DNA from: Chloroflexota bacterium
GTDB lineage: Bacteria; Chloroflexota; Anaerolineae; Aggregatilineales; Phototrophicaceae
Direction: 5' to 3'
DNA length: 64,000 nt
Assembly (NCBI GenBank): GCA_028875245.1
Contig: JAPPEU010000035.1
Location: forward strand, 2,023-66,022
Shown here: piece after piece, positions 1 to 8,506 of the stretch
Position numbering within the stretch: position 1 is the first letter of the stretch
How the letters are laid out: each line of letters opens with the position of its first letter
The notes under the pieces: model-generated
Databases searched by the model: none
Told to the model about the DNA's origin: nothing
What the model saw: only the letters and a program-made list of their open reading frames with translations
Position numbers and translations under genes: made by a program

Positions 1-459
1 AGCGCTACTGCCAGCCCGACTGAAGTTGTTGCGACAGCGGCTTCAATTCCAGAAGCGACAAGGATAGCGCCCGCCAATCTGACATTGACCGCGATCCGTG
101 AGACAGTCAGCGCTACTGCCAGCCCGACTGAAGTTGTTGCGACAGCGGCTTCAATTCCAGAAGTGACAAGGATAGCGCCCGCCAACCTGACATTGACCGT
201 GATCCGCGAGACTGTTAGCGCTGCGGCGAGTCCGACTGACGTTGCTGCGACAGCGACTTCGATCCCGGATGCGACGCGGATAGCGCCGGCCAATCTGACG
301 TTGACTGTCATTCGCGAGACAATGGTCGCTGCGGCGAGTCCGACTGAAGTTGCCGCGACGCCGGAGCCGACGGAAGGCATAGCGACCGCGACTTCCATTT
401 CAGAATCGACAAGGATAGCGCCCGCCAATTTGACGTTGACCGCGATCCGCCAGACGATC
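1..459 (+). repeat. 108-bp in-frame coding tandem repeat, at least four units
   Basis: Units start at 1, 109, 217 and 325 and the array ends near 459. Units 1 and 2 differ at only a few positions; units 3 and 4 are more diverged, and unit 4 is 135 bp because of a 27-bp insertion. The period is a multiple of three, so copy number changes keep the frame. The array very likely continues upstream of the window. Confidence 0.9.
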
Positions 460-1287
460 AGCGCCCGCTTGGACATCGCGACGGCAAGTGCGCTGATAAC
501 GTTGAATCGGACGCCGCAGGCAATCATGACACCGCCGGCGGCCTCGCCGACTGCTATCGCCAGTCAATTGACTGCAACAGCGGCCGCCACCGATTCACCC
601 ACTCATGTGAAAACGCAGCCGCCGACCCCAAGCCGCACAGCCGCTGTGACGCCGACGGAGACGCCGCTTCCGTTCTACTTTGCCTATCTGATTCCGACGC
701 CGACTGCCTATGGAACCAGCGAAGATGCCTTCCGCTTGGACTGCGAGGTCGAAGAAGACTGGTTATCCTATGAAGTACAGGCGGGCGACACCTTGCTTGC
801 CCTGGCGCTTGCCAGCGACATCAGCCTGATTGAATTGCGGGAAGGCAATTGCTTTGAGCCAATTCGTGGCATATTTGCTGAGGCGGCGCTGCGCGTGCCA
901 CGATTGCCGGCAATGCCTGTAGAAACGCCTGCGCCCGTATTTTTGCCGCCGGAAATGGCGAGCGCTGCCGTCGGCTGTGAGCATTCTTTGGCGGAGATTC
1001 TTTCGCCGCAGCCGTTGGATCAAGTGCAAGATATATTCGCAATAATTGGTAACGTTCAACTTCCGGAAGAGGGCAAGTATCAAATAGCTATAAAGCCTGG
1101 CTGGTCCGATGTTTACTACCCATACCTGGAATCTGGCAAGACCGTCCAGCGCGATGTGATTGGTCTCATCAATACCGAGATTTTCGGCGCTGGTTCGCAC
1201 CGGCTCAGGTTGACCGTCACCAATAGCGCAGGTGAAGCTTTGGACGGCGGCCTTTGTGATATACCGCTCGTTTTCGGTACGCTTTAA
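1..1287 (+). CDS. Secreted/surface LysM-type protein with Thr/Ala/Pro-rich tandem repeats (5' end outside window)
   Basis: The frame is open from the first base, so the start lies upstream. The N-terminal part seen here is a tandem repeat of 36 residues (108 bp) containing 'RIAPANLTLT' and 'ASPTEV', four copies beginning at about 1, 109, 217 and 325; the fourth carries a 9-residue insertion. A Thr/Pro-rich linker follows. A LysM-like segment begins near 'YEVQAGDTLLALA' (about 770-900) and an Ig-like beta domain forms the C-terminus. Such linkers are typical of exported, possibly glycosylated envelope proteins. It lies 72 bp upstream of an LCP gene in the same direction, which fits a cell-envelope role. 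Exact function is unknown. Confidence 0.75.
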   Translation, partial: SATASPTEVVATAASIPEATRIAPANLTLTAIRETVSATASPTEVVATAASIPEVTRIAPANLTLTVIRETVSAAASPTDVAATATSIPDATRIAPANLTLTVIRETMVAAASPTEVAATPEPTEGIATATSISESTRIAPANLTLTAIRQTISARLDIATASALITLNRTPQAIMTPPAASPTAIASQLTATAAATDSPTHVKTQPPTPSRTAAVTPTETPLPFYFAYLIPTPTAYGTSEDAFRLDCEVEEDWLSYEVQAGDTLLALALASDISLIELREGNCFEPIRGIFAEAALRVPRLPAMPVETPAPVFLPPEMASAAVGCEHSLAEILSPQPLDQVQDIFAIIGNVQLPEEGKYQIAIKPGWSDVYYPYLESGKTVQRDVIGLINTEIFGAGSHRLRLTVTNSAGEALDGGLCDIPLVFGTL

Positions 1288-1359
1288 GCTGGGCTCGGTC
1301 ATGGCTATTATAGGAAGCTGAGATACGCACAGCGTGCCGGGAGTAAAGACGAGACGCTT

Positions 1360-2937
1360 ATGATTATCCGCGGACTCAGCTGCCTGTTGACGCTCGCCGT
1401 CGCCGCCGCCACGCTTCTATTGGCGCTTGCCTTGGGCTGGACGGTCACTGAGGTCGGCTCGTTGAATGAACTGAACCAGTCCATCGCCGGCACGACCGAG
1501 GCGCGCCGCGGCGCCTATCGCGCGACTGCCACCGCGCTCGCCAGCAATGAACACTCGAGTTTACGCGCTGCTTCTTTGATCATTCTGCTTCAGGACAGCG
1601 GCGACAGCCCCACAGCGGAATTAGCAACGCCGGAACCAGCAACGGACTCAGCGCCACCGGCGGAAACGCCCGCGCCCGATGACTTTAACCTGCCCAAGCT
1701 GCTGCTGCCGCGCGAGCCGGCGGAAGGCAAGTGGCTCTCCGGTACGCGTGTGCCCCGTCGCGCGCCGGAGACATATCGTGCGCATCGGCTCATCAATATC
1801 ATGCTGCTTGGCAGCGACGCGCAGGCCGCCGACAATTTCATCCGGACCGACACGATGCTCATCGTCTCGTTGAATGTGGAAACCGGCGCCGTCGCCATGT
1901 TGAGCCTGCCGCGCGATCTCTTTGTCTACATTCCGCATGGCAATATGGGCCGCCTGAATACGGCTTTCGGCATAGGCGAGAATCTGGAATGGGATCCTGG
2001 GCGCGGCTTCGGCCTGTTGCGCCAGACGATCTTCTACAATTTCGGCATCAACGTCCACTACTATGCGCGGGTGGATTTCGCCGGCTTCGAAGCCATCATC
2101 GACCGCTTGCAGGGTGTCGATATCGCTGTGGACTGCGCCTATCGAGATTATTATCCCATCGGAAACGCCGAAGAACGGAGGACCGGCTCAAGAGGATACC
2201 GCTGGCGCACCCTGCCGGTGGGCTACCACAATTTTGATGGCTTCGACGCTTTGTGGTACGCGCGTACGCGGAAGTACACCGACGATTTTGATCGTGGCCG
2301 GCGCCACCAGCTGCTTGTGCGGGCGATCTGGCGGAAGGCGCGCAGCCTGGGCCTGGCGACGACCTTGCCGAAGCTGTGGCCAGAGCTTACTGAGATCGTC
2401 GATACCGACATCCCCTTCGATATAATGCTGCGGCTCTTGCCATTCGCGATCAACCTTGATCTCAATGATGTCGCCAGCTTCACATTCAAGAAGAACTTCC
2501 ACACTGTGCAATGGACGACGCCCGATGGCTGGTTGGTGCTGCTGCCCAAGCGGGAAGAAGTGGCCCAATTGATGCAAGCGCTGTATACGCCGCCATCGAA
2601 ATACCAATCCGTTCTCACCGGTCCGTCCATCGCGGTTTACAACGCATCCGGCGAGGAGCACTGGGACATCGTCGCCAGTGAACGCCTGCGCTGGGATGGC
2701 TTTAACGCTATCGCGCTGGGAGCGATGGCCGATGGCGACGAGCACCCCAGCAATCACCTGACCGATCGCGCGGCGACGGTCAAGGGCAGCCTCGTCCCGG
2801 GCATCCTGCGCGCGCTCAACATGACCCAGGAACAGGTGGAAGTGAACGCGAGCGCCGACCGTGAATACGACTACGAAGTGATCATCGGGCGGGATTATGA
2901 GTCTTGTACCTACGGCGTATTGCCGTTCGATGGCTGA
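1360..2937 (+). CDS. LytR-CpsA-Psr (LCP) family protein with C-terminal LytR_C domain
   Basis: 525 residues. An N-terminal membrane segment (about residues 7-27) and a Pro/Thr-rich linker precede the LCP domain (about 145-330), recognised by 'INIMLLGSD', 'RTDTMLIVSLN' and 'MLSLPRDLFVYIP'. The C-terminal region 'PSIAVYNASGEE' matches the LytR_C module. LCP proteins transfer glycopolymers from polyprenyl-phosphate carriers to peptidoglycan or other envelope acceptors on the outer face of the membrane. The linker means the catalytic domain is extracytoplasmic. The preceding LysM gene is co-directional. The acceptor and polymer cannot be read from sequence. Confidence 0.9.
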   Translation: MIIRGLSCLLTLAVAAATLLLALALGWTVTEVGSLNELNQSIAGTTEARRGAYRATATALASNEHSSLRAASLIILLQDSGDSPTAELATPEPATDSAPPAETPAPDDFNLPKLLLPREPAEGKWLSGTRVPRRAPETYRAHRLINIMLLGSDAQAADNFIRTDTMLIVSLNVETGAVAMLSLPRDLFVYIPHGNMGRLNTAFGIGENLEWDPGRGFGLLRQTIFYNFGINVHYYARVDFAGFEAIIDRLQGVDIAVDCAYRDYYPIGNAEERRTGSRGYRWRTLPVGYHNFDGFDALWYARTRKYTDDFDRGRRHQLLVRAIWRKARSLGLATTLPKLWPELTEIVDTDIPFDIMLRLLPFAINLDLNDVASFTFKKNFHTVQWTTPDGWLVLLPKREEVAQLMQALYTPPSKYQSVLTGPSIAVYNASGEEHWDIVASERLRWDGFNAIALGAMADGDEHPSNHLTDRAATVKGSLVPGILRALNMTQEQVEVNASADREYDYEVIIGRDYESCTYGVLPFDG

Positions 2938-2954
2938 CTGCGATCTTTCTGCAG

Positions 2955-2983
2955 CTGGCAAACCGGGCTTTATGTGTTATCAT
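2955..2983 (+). promoter_or_regulatory. Probable promoter of tRNA-Pro
   Basis: CTGGCA at 2955-2960 and TATCAT at 2978-2983 are separated by 17 bp. Transcription would start a few bases before the tRNA. The -35 box is a weak match. Confidence 0.4.
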
Positions 2984-2994
2984 ATATTCGACAA

Positions 2995-3069
2995 CGGGGT
3001 ATGGCGCAGTCCGGCTAGCGCGCTTGCATGGGGTGTAAGAGGTCCCCGGTTCGAATCCGGGTACCCCGA
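2995..3069 (+). tRNA. tRNA-Pro (anticodon GGG)
   Basis: The acceptor stem CGGGGTA (2995-3001) pairs with TACCCCG (3062-3068), followed by discriminator A. The anticodon stem CTTGC/GTAAG closes the loop ATGGGGT, which gives anticodon GGG. The T arm contains GGTTCGAATCC. CCA is not encoded. A terminator follows directly. Confidence 0.95.
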
Positions 3070-3081
3070 CAGGAGAATGAC

Positions 3082-3110
3082 CCGCTCACCCATCGGTGGG
3101 CGGTTTCTTT
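3082..3110 (+). terminator. Intrinsic terminator after tRNA-Pro
   Basis: The arms CCGCTCACC (3082-3090) and GGTGGGCGG (3095-3103) form a 9-bp stem with one G-T pair and a 4-base loop, followed by TTTCTTT. Confidence 0.85.
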
Positions 3111-3125
3111 AATGAGGTGAATCCA

Positions 3126-4181
3126 ATGCAGAAACTTGATATAAAGCTGACATCGCTTGCAAGCTGCGCCGGTTGAGCTTCCAAGCTCAGCCCGAGCGAG
3201 TTGACGCAAGTTTTGCGTCCCTTAAGCGAAATATACAGCGGCGAAGAATATCCTCAAGTGCTGGTGGGCTTAGCAGAGCCCGATGACGCGGCAGTCTACC
3301 AACTAGATTCCAAACGCGCGATCATTTCCACGACTGACTTTTTCCCGCCCGTCGTTGATGACCCTTATGATTTTGGCGCCATCGCCGCGGCAAACGCCTT
3401 GAGCGATGTTTACGCCATGGGCGGCCGTCCCTTGATGGCAATCAACCTGGTGGCCTATCCCGATGACCTGGACAAGGGAATCTTGTCGGAGATACTGCGC
3501 GGCGGCGCGGAGAAGGTCAAAGAGGCCGGCGCGGTGATTGCCGGCGGGCATTCCATCACTGATGCCGAGCCGAAATACGGCTTGTCTGTGACTGGAGAGG
3601 TGGACGCCGCCAAGATCATCCGCAAGTCCGGCGCGCGAGTTGGCGATGTGCTCATTTTGAGCAAGCGCCTGGGAACGGGCGTCATCACAACAGCGCTCAA
3701 GCGCGGAATTGCGGCGCCGGAGCATGTGGGCGAGGCCGTCCGCTCAATGTCGCGCCTCAATCGCGTCGCTTCCGAGCTGGCGCAGCGGCATGGCGCGCAT
3801 GCCATGACCGATATCACCGGCTTTGGCTTGGTCGGTCATGGCTTGGAGATGGCCAGGCTGAGCCGCGTGAACTTCAGGCTGGCGATGGATTCGATCGCGC
3901 TGCTGCCGGGCGTGGCGGAACATGCGCGGGAAGGCGTGTTTCCCGGCGGCATGGAGCGCAACCGAGAATACTATTCCCAATGGCTCGAAAGTGATGGAAC
4001 GCTGGCCGAGCACGAATATGGATTGCTCTTTGATCCGCAGACCTCCGGCGGCCTCTTGCTGGCGGCCCCGCCGGAAAGGGCGGGCGCTCTGCTGGCTGAA
4101 CTTGTCGCGCAAGGCGAAGACGCATTTGTGCTCGGCGATGTCGCCGCCGGGCGGGGTAGGTTTGTTGTCACGAAGTCATGA
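3126..4181 (+). CDS. selD: Selenide, water dikinase (SelD) with in-frame UGA at codon 17, predicted selenocysteine
   Basis: SelD makes selenophosphate from selenide and ATP, the Se donor for selenocysteine and selenouridine. A plain reading gives a TTG start at 3201, which removes the catalytic N-terminus. Reading instead from ATG 3126, which has GAGGTGA six bases upstream, gives 351 residues with one internal TGA at 3174-3176 (codon 17). The local sequence is 'SCAG-U-ASKLSP', so UGA sits where E. coli SelD has Cys17, and the essential Lys20 is conserved. The rest matches SelD ('TTDFFPPVVDDP', 'AGGHSI', 'DITGFGLVGH', 'DPQTSGGLL'). A hairpin suited to a bacterial SECIS follows. selA, selB and selC are not in this window. 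Confidence 0.92.
3203..3219 (+). promoter_or_regulatory. Candidate bacterial SECIS hairpin within selD
   Basis: GACGCAA (3203-3209) and TTGCGTC (3213-3219) form a perfect 7-bp stem with loop GTT. The loop begins 33 nt after the UGA and starts with G. Bacterial SECIS elements lie in coding sequence just downstream of the UGA and usually carry a G early in the apical loop. A weaker alternative is GCTC/GAGC at 3185-3197. No folding was computed. Confidence 0.6.
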
Positions 4182-4219
4182 CCTGAGTTGACCGCCCGGG
4201 CGAGACCGAGCTGCAGCCA

Positions 4220-5419
4220 TTAAGCCAAGTTGTCTGCCGGGATAAGGTCGAGGTTCCTGCCCACCGTTTCAAATGCCACCAAAGCCCGGTCGAGGTGTTC
4301 CTGGCGATGGGTCGCGATATAACTGGTGCGCAGCAGCGCCTGGTTCGGCGGCGTCGCGGGCGGGACAACGGGATTCGTGTATACGCCTTCTTCGATCAGC
4401 GCGGCCCAGGTCAAACCGGTGCGGAACTGCTCGCCGATTTTGACCGGGATGATCGGCGTCTGGCTATTGAAAGTGTCGTAGCCCAGCCTCTTGAGCCCCT
4501 TGCGCATATACTCGGCGTTCTTCCATACCTGCTGCACATGTTTTGGTTCGGTTTCGATGATCTCCAACGCGGCCAAAACGGCGGCAAGATTGGGCGCCGG
4601 CAGCGCGGCTGAGAATATCAAGGAGCGCGCGTGATGTTGTACATAGTGGATGACATCGGCTGAACCGGCGATGAAGCCGCCGATTGAAGCGAAGCTCTTG
4701 CTGAATGTGCCCATGATCAGATCGACCTGATCCGTCAAGCCGAAGTGGGCCGAGGTGCCTCGTCCGCCGCCGGCCATGCCGATGCCATGCGCATCATCCA
4801 CGAGCAGACGCGCGTCATACTGTTGGCAGACCTCCACAATCTGCGGCAGCGGGGCGAAATCGCCACCCATGCTATAAACGCCATCGACGATGACCAGCTT
4901 GCCCGAATCATCAGGCACGCGGCTCAAGACGCGTTCGAGATCGTTGACATCGTTATGCTTGAAGCGTTTCATCGTCCCGCGAGACATTTGAACGCCGTCG
5001 ACCAGGCAGGCGTGCGCGTCTTTGTCAAGAATGGCCACATCGTTCTTGCCCAACAGGGCGGAGACGGTGCCCAGATTGGTCTGATAACCGGTGGAGAATA
5101 CAAGCGCCGCTTCTTTGCCGACGAAATCCGCCAGCCGCCGGTCGGCCTCAAGGTGAAGCTCCAGCGTGCCGTTCAGAAAGCGGGAACCGGTAACGCTCGT
5201 GCCATAGCGCCGAGTCGCTTCGATTGCGGCATTTTGAACGCGTTCATCGGTTGTCAGGCCGAGGTAGTTGTTGGACCCCAGCATCACAACATCTTTGTTT
5301 TCGAAGGTGGCGGTCGTGCCTTCGGAATCGCTCAGCGCGCGGAAGAAGGGATAAATGCCCATCTCCATCGCTTCTTTGGCGACGGTAAATTCGGATAACT
5401 TTTCGAATAAGTCTGCCAC
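4220..5419 (-). CDS. PLP-dependent alpha-oxoamine synthase (Kbl / serine palmitoyltransferase / BioF family)
   Basis: 399 residues, usual family length. GTG start with AGGAGAG upstream. Fold type I PLP motifs are clear: 'NNYLGLT', 'GSRFLNGT', 'VDDAHGIG' and the PLP-lysine motif 'GTFSKSFASIGGF'. The family condenses an amino acid with an acyl-CoA with loss of CO2. Members include 2-amino-3-ketobutyrate CoA ligase (threonine breakdown), serine palmitoyltransferase (sphingolipids) and BioF (biotin). The 'GTFSKSFASIGGF' and 'IFSAALPAPN' segments remind me of serine palmitoyltransferases, but no threonine dehydrogenase, biotin or sphingolipid gene is adjacent, so the substrate is left open. It is convergent with selD. 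Confidence 0.8.
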   Translation of the reverse strand: MADLFEKLSEFTVAKEAMEMGIYPFFRALSDSEGTTATFENKDVVMLGSNNYLGLTTDERVQNAAIEATRRYGTSVTGSRFLNGTLELHLEADRRLADFVGKEAALVFSTGYQTNLGTVSALLGKNDVAILDKDAHACLVDGVQMSRGTMKRFKHNDVNDLERVLSRVPDDSGKLVIVDGVYSMGGDFAPLPQIVEVCQQYDARLLVDDAHGIGMAGGGRGTSAHFGLTDQVDLIMGTFSKSFASIGGFIAGSADVIHYVQHHARSLIFSAALPAPNLAAVLAALEIIETEPKHVQQVWKNAEYMRKGLKRLGYDTFNSQTPIIPVKIGEQFRTGLTWAALIEEGVYTNPVVPPATPPNQALLRTSYIATHRQEHLDRALVAFETVGRNLDLIPADNLA

Positions 5420-5652
5420 AGCTCTCTCCTAAAAAGCCCCCTGCGTAAGCGGACTCTCGCGCTCAAGCCATATCTTGACGATTCATCCGGGAAGAACCGA
5501 CGGCGCAGTCAAGGATGGGTACTCGGCTCCAAATGTCTCGTTGAATCGCGGCTAATGATAGCATGTTTCTAACTTTGCTGAGTCTAACAGCAGGCATAAC
5601 CTTTCACAATGACCATTTGTCTGCGCCGCCCGTCGTTCGTGAAATAGTTCAC

Positions 5653-5682
5653 TTGCGCGGAAACGCAAACACGGTGTACAAT
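5653..5682 (+). promoter_or_regulatory. Probable sigma70-type promoter for the 92-aa membrane protein
   Basis: TTGCGC (5653-5658), 18-bp spacer, TACAAT (5677-5682). Lies in the 300-bp divergent gap 5420-5719, which otherwise holds no gene I can support. The leader is about 30 nt. Confidence 0.55.
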
Positions 5683-5719
5683 ATGCGCACGTTGGCGCGC
5701 TTCTTATTGGGAGTGTAAG

Positions 5720-5998
5720 ATGTCAAGTTTGACGATTCGGCGAATCATTGTGTGGTCCGTTTCGATGGTATTGGGTCTCGTGGTCGGTTACGGCATTATA
5801 ACCGTCGGTTTCGACATGCTGCCTTTGCTGCATCAAATCCCCATTGTCGGCTGGCTGTTCGGCGGCATCAAGAACCCGCAAGGCGTGTCGCTGCAGGAAT
5901 ACGGGACGCTCTATTACCTGTTTACGTCCATCCCCATCGGTCTGGTATTCGTGATCTGGCTTGACGCATTTATGGATACCGGGATCCTGCCGGACTAA
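5720..5998 (+). CDS. Small two-pass membrane protein, unknown function
   Basis: 92 residues with two hydrophobic segments (about 9-32 and 66-84) separated by a loop rich in Gly and Pro. The ATG is preceded by GGGAGTG. A promoter lies upstream and an intrinsic terminator directly downstream, so it appears to be a single-gene transcript. I do not recognise the family. Its position between the oxoamine synthase and the mevalonate operon does not by itself suggest a role. Confidence 0.75.
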   Translation: MSSLTIRRIIVWSVSMVLGLVVGYGIITVGFDMLPLLHQIPIVGWLFGGIKNPQGVSLQEYGTLYYLFTSIPIGLVFVIWLDAFMDTGILPD

Positions 5999-6022
5999 GC
6001 CCGAACCACACCGACTTATCTG

Positions 6023-6053
6023 GAATCCACCGCCCGGTGGATTCTTTCATTTT
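6023..6053 (+). terminator. Intrinsic terminator after the 92-aa membrane protein
   Basis: GAATCCACC (6023-6031) and GGTGGATTC (6036-6044) form a perfect 9-bp stem with loop GCCC, followed by a T-rich tail TTTCATTTT. It overlaps a spurious upstream GTG in the next reading frame at 6037, which argues for the later HMG-CoA reductase start. Confidence 0.85.
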
Positions 6054-6153
6054 GCCGGCTGCCGTCAAGGGCGGCCCGGATTGGCGAGTTTATGAGAGCA
6101 ATAGCGACCTCGCTGATAGATATTGCAAGCCGCTCGCAGCTAGGCTAACGGAC

Positions 6154-7437
6154 ATGAGCCAATATACATTCTCGGGTTTTCATCGCAAGTCCCTGGCCGA
6201 GCGGCAAGCGATCGTCCGCGATTGGGCGGGCCTGGACGAAGCGGATATGGACTCGCTGAATGACACCGGCCTGTCGCCGGCGCAGGCCGATCTCATGATT
6301 GAGAATGTCATCGGGCGCTACAGTTTGCCGCTTGCGGTCGCGACGAATTTTCTGATTAACGGGCGCGAATATTTGATTCCGATGGCGGTGGAAGAAGCAT
6401 CGGTCGTCGCCGCCTGCAGCGCTGCGGCGAAGCTCTTCCGTCCCGCCGGCGGTTTCAGCGCCAGCGCCGACGAGCCAATCATGATCGGCCAGATGCAAGT
6501 GCTGGATTTGCCCGATATGGAAGCGGCGGCCGGCTCCATTCTCGCGCGGAAAAGCGAGATTCTGGAACGGGTGAATGCAATGGCGGGCAGCATCGTCGCT
6601 CGAGGCGGCGGCGCGATTGACCTGCAAGCCCGTCCGCTTGCGAACACCGCGATCGGCGACATGTTGATACTGCACTTGCATTACGACGTGCGCGATGCCA
6701 TGGGCGCCAACGCGATTAACGCGGCGGTGGAGCATATCGCCCCGCTCATCGAGAGCATTTCTGGCGGTCGCGTGAATCTCCGCATTTTGAGCAACCTGAG
6801 CGACCGGCGCAAGGCGCGCGCAACCGGCATGATTCCGCGAGAGTCACTGGAGACGCGGGCAACGACTGGAGCCGAAGTGGCCGAGCGGATACTTGAAGCG
6901 GCGGTCTTCGCCGAAGTCGATCCCTATCGGGCTGCCACGCATAACAAGGGCATCATGAACGGCATCGACGCCGTATTGCTGGCGACCGGCAACGATTGGC
7001 GCGCGGTCGAGGCGGGCGCTCAGGCCTATGCCGCAAGAAGCGGGCGCTACAAAAGCTTGACAAAATGGTGGATGGACGGCGACGGCAACCTGCATGGAGA
7101 GATTGAACTGCCGCTGGCTGTCGGGATCGTCGGCGGGGCGACGCGCGCGCATCCTGGAGCGCAAACCGCCTTGAAGCTGCTCGGCGCAGCCACAGCGCAG
7201 GAGCTGGCGCAGATCGCGGCGGCGGTGGGCTTGGCCCAGAACCTCGGCGCTATCCGGGCGCTCGCCACGGATGGGATTCAGAAAGGTCATATGCGCTTGC
7301 ATGCGCGTCAGTTGGCCTTGGCGGCCGGCGCTGACGAAGCGAATGCGCGCGCTGTAGCAAATAAATTGATTGAAGAAGGCAATATCCGCTTGGAGCGCGC
7401 GGAAGCGATCGTGCGAGAAAGACGGCAGACGTCATGA
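6154..7437 (+). CDS. mvaA: Class II hydroxymethylglutaryl-CoA reductase
   Basis: 427 residues from ATG 6154. A longer frame from 6037 would begin inside a terminator stem, and class II enzymes normally start just before the 'GF.KLS..ER' motif, seen here as '[14 protein letters not shown]'. It converts HMG-CoA to mevalonate with NAD(P)H. Class II signatures: '[17 protein letters not shown]', the catalytic Glu in '[11 protein letters not shown]', Lys in '[11 protein letters not shown]', Asp in '[10 protein letters not shown]' and His in '[11 protein letters not shown]'. It overlaps the HMG-CoA synthase gene by four bases (ATGA) and opens the upper mevalonate operon, so a biosynthetic rather than degradative direction is likely. 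Confidence 0.93.
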   Translation: MSQYTFSGFHRKSLAERQAIVRDWAGLDEADMDSLNDTGLSPAQADLMIENVIGRYSLPLAVATNFLINGREYLIPMAVEEASVVAACSAAAKLFRPAGGFSASADEPIMIGQMQVLDLPDMEAAAGSILARKSEILERVNAMAGSIVARGGGAIDLQARPLANTAIGDMLILHLHYDVRDAMGANAINAAVEHIAPLIESISGGRVNLRILSNLSDRRKARATGMIPRESLETRATTGAEVAERILEAAVFAEVDPYRAATHNKGIMNGIDAVLLATGNDWRAVEAGAQAYAARSGRYKSLTKWWMDGDGNLHGEIELPLAVGIVGGATRAHPGAQTALKLLGAATAQELAQIAAAVGLAQNLGAIRALATDGIQKGHMRLHARQLALAAGADEANARAVANKLIEEGNIRLERAEAIVRERRQTS

Positions 7438-8501
7438 CAAAGGACTCGAATCGTCTGATGAAACCGGATCGAGGGGTGGGCATCGTTGGCTACGGCGCCT
7501 ACATTCCACGATATCGCTTGCCGGGAACGGAAATCGCTCGCGTCTGGACCAATGGCCTTGGACAGGCGCCGGTTCAGGAGAAGGCGGTGGCCGGGGCTGA
7601 TGAGGATGTTGTCACCATGGCCATCGAAGCGGCGCGCAACGCAATTCTATGCGGGGGCATAAACCCGCAGCGGATCCGCGCCATTTGGGTGGGCAGCGAA
7701 AGCCATCCTTATGCCGTCAAGCCGTCCAGTACGATCGTCGCTGAAAGCATAGGCGCGCCGGCGGATGTGTTGGCTGCCGACTGGGAGTTTGCCTGCAAGG
7801 CCGGCACGGAAGCGGTGCAGGCGTCGCTCGGCCTTGTCGGCAGCGGGATGGCCGAGTATACGCTCAGCATCGGCATGGACACGGCGCAAGGGCGCCCGGG
7901 CGATGCGCTTGAGTATACAGCTGGCTCCGGCGGGGCGGCCTTCATTCTCGGCCCCGCAGACGAAAGTTATGCCGTCTATCAAGGCAGTTACAGTTACGTC
8001 ACGGATACGCCTGACTTCTGGCGGCGGGCTGGGGAAGCCTATCCGAGCCATGGCGATCGATTTACTGGCGAGCCCGCTTATTTTGCCCATACGGTTGCGG
8101 CCGCGTCGAATTTGATGGCATCGACGAACAGCGAGCCGTCCGATTACAACTATGCAGTTTTTCATCAGCCGAATGTCAAGTTCCCCGCGCGCGCCGCGAA
8201 ACTGCTCGGTTTCTCACAAGAACAGATCCGCCCGGGGCTGCTGGCGAATGAGATCGGCAATGTGTATTCGGGCTCCTGCATGATTGGATTGACCGCCATC
8301 CTCGATATTGCTCAGCCGGGCGACCGCATACTGATGGTCAGTTATGGCAGCGGCGCCGGTTCCGATGCTTTTGACCTGCGTGTGACCGGGCGAATCAGCG
8401 AGCTGCCACCGGACCGGCTGACAGCGGCGGATTACATCGCTCGCCGCCGCGCGGTCGATTATGGGACATACGTCCGTTTTCGCGACAAGCTAAAGGATTG
8501 A
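7434..8501 (+). CDS. Hydroxymethylglutaryl-CoA synthase, archaeal type
   Basis: 355 residues, the short length of archaeal HMG-CoA synthases (eukaryotic and Gram-positive forms differ in sequence and are longer). It condenses acetyl-CoA with acetoacetyl-CoA. The catalytic Cys121 lies in '[12 protein letters not shown]'; '[15 protein letters not shown]' and 'FHQPNVKFP' (catalytic His) are archaeal-type motifs; '[10 protein letters not shown]' follows. The start overlaps the HMGR stop (ATGA) and the thiolase follows after 5 bp, so translation is coupled. In archaea this enzyme forms a channelling complex with a thiolase and a DUF35 protein, and the same three partners follow here in order. Confidence 0.92.
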   Translation: MTKDSNRLMKPDRGVGIVGYGAYIPRYRLPGTEIARVWTNGLGQAPVQEKAVAGADEDVVTMAIEAARNAILCGGINPQRIRAIWVGSESHPYAVKPSSTIVAESIGAPADVLAADWEFACKAGTEAVQASLGLVGSGMAEYTLSIGMDTAQGRPGDALEYTAGSGGAAFILGPADESYAVYQGSYSYVTDTPDFWRRAGEAYPSHGDRFTGEPAYFAHTVAAASNLMASTNSEPSDYNYAVFHQPNVKFPARAAKLLGFSQEQIRPGLLANEIGNVYSGSCMIGLTAILDIAQPGDRILMVSYGSGAGSDAFDLRVTGRISELPPDRLTAADYIARRRAVDYGTYVRFRDKLKD

Positions 8502-8506
8502 ATGCC

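Noticed and set aside
3126..3200. Interpretation of selD as a pseudogene with a premature stop
   Set aside because: The only stop is UGA exactly at the catalytic Cys/Sec codon, the rest of the frame is intact, and a SECIS-like hairpin follows.
6037..6153. Longer N-terminus for HMG-CoA reductase from GTG 6037
   Set aside because: The start lies inside a terminator stem, and the extra residues do not match the family start.
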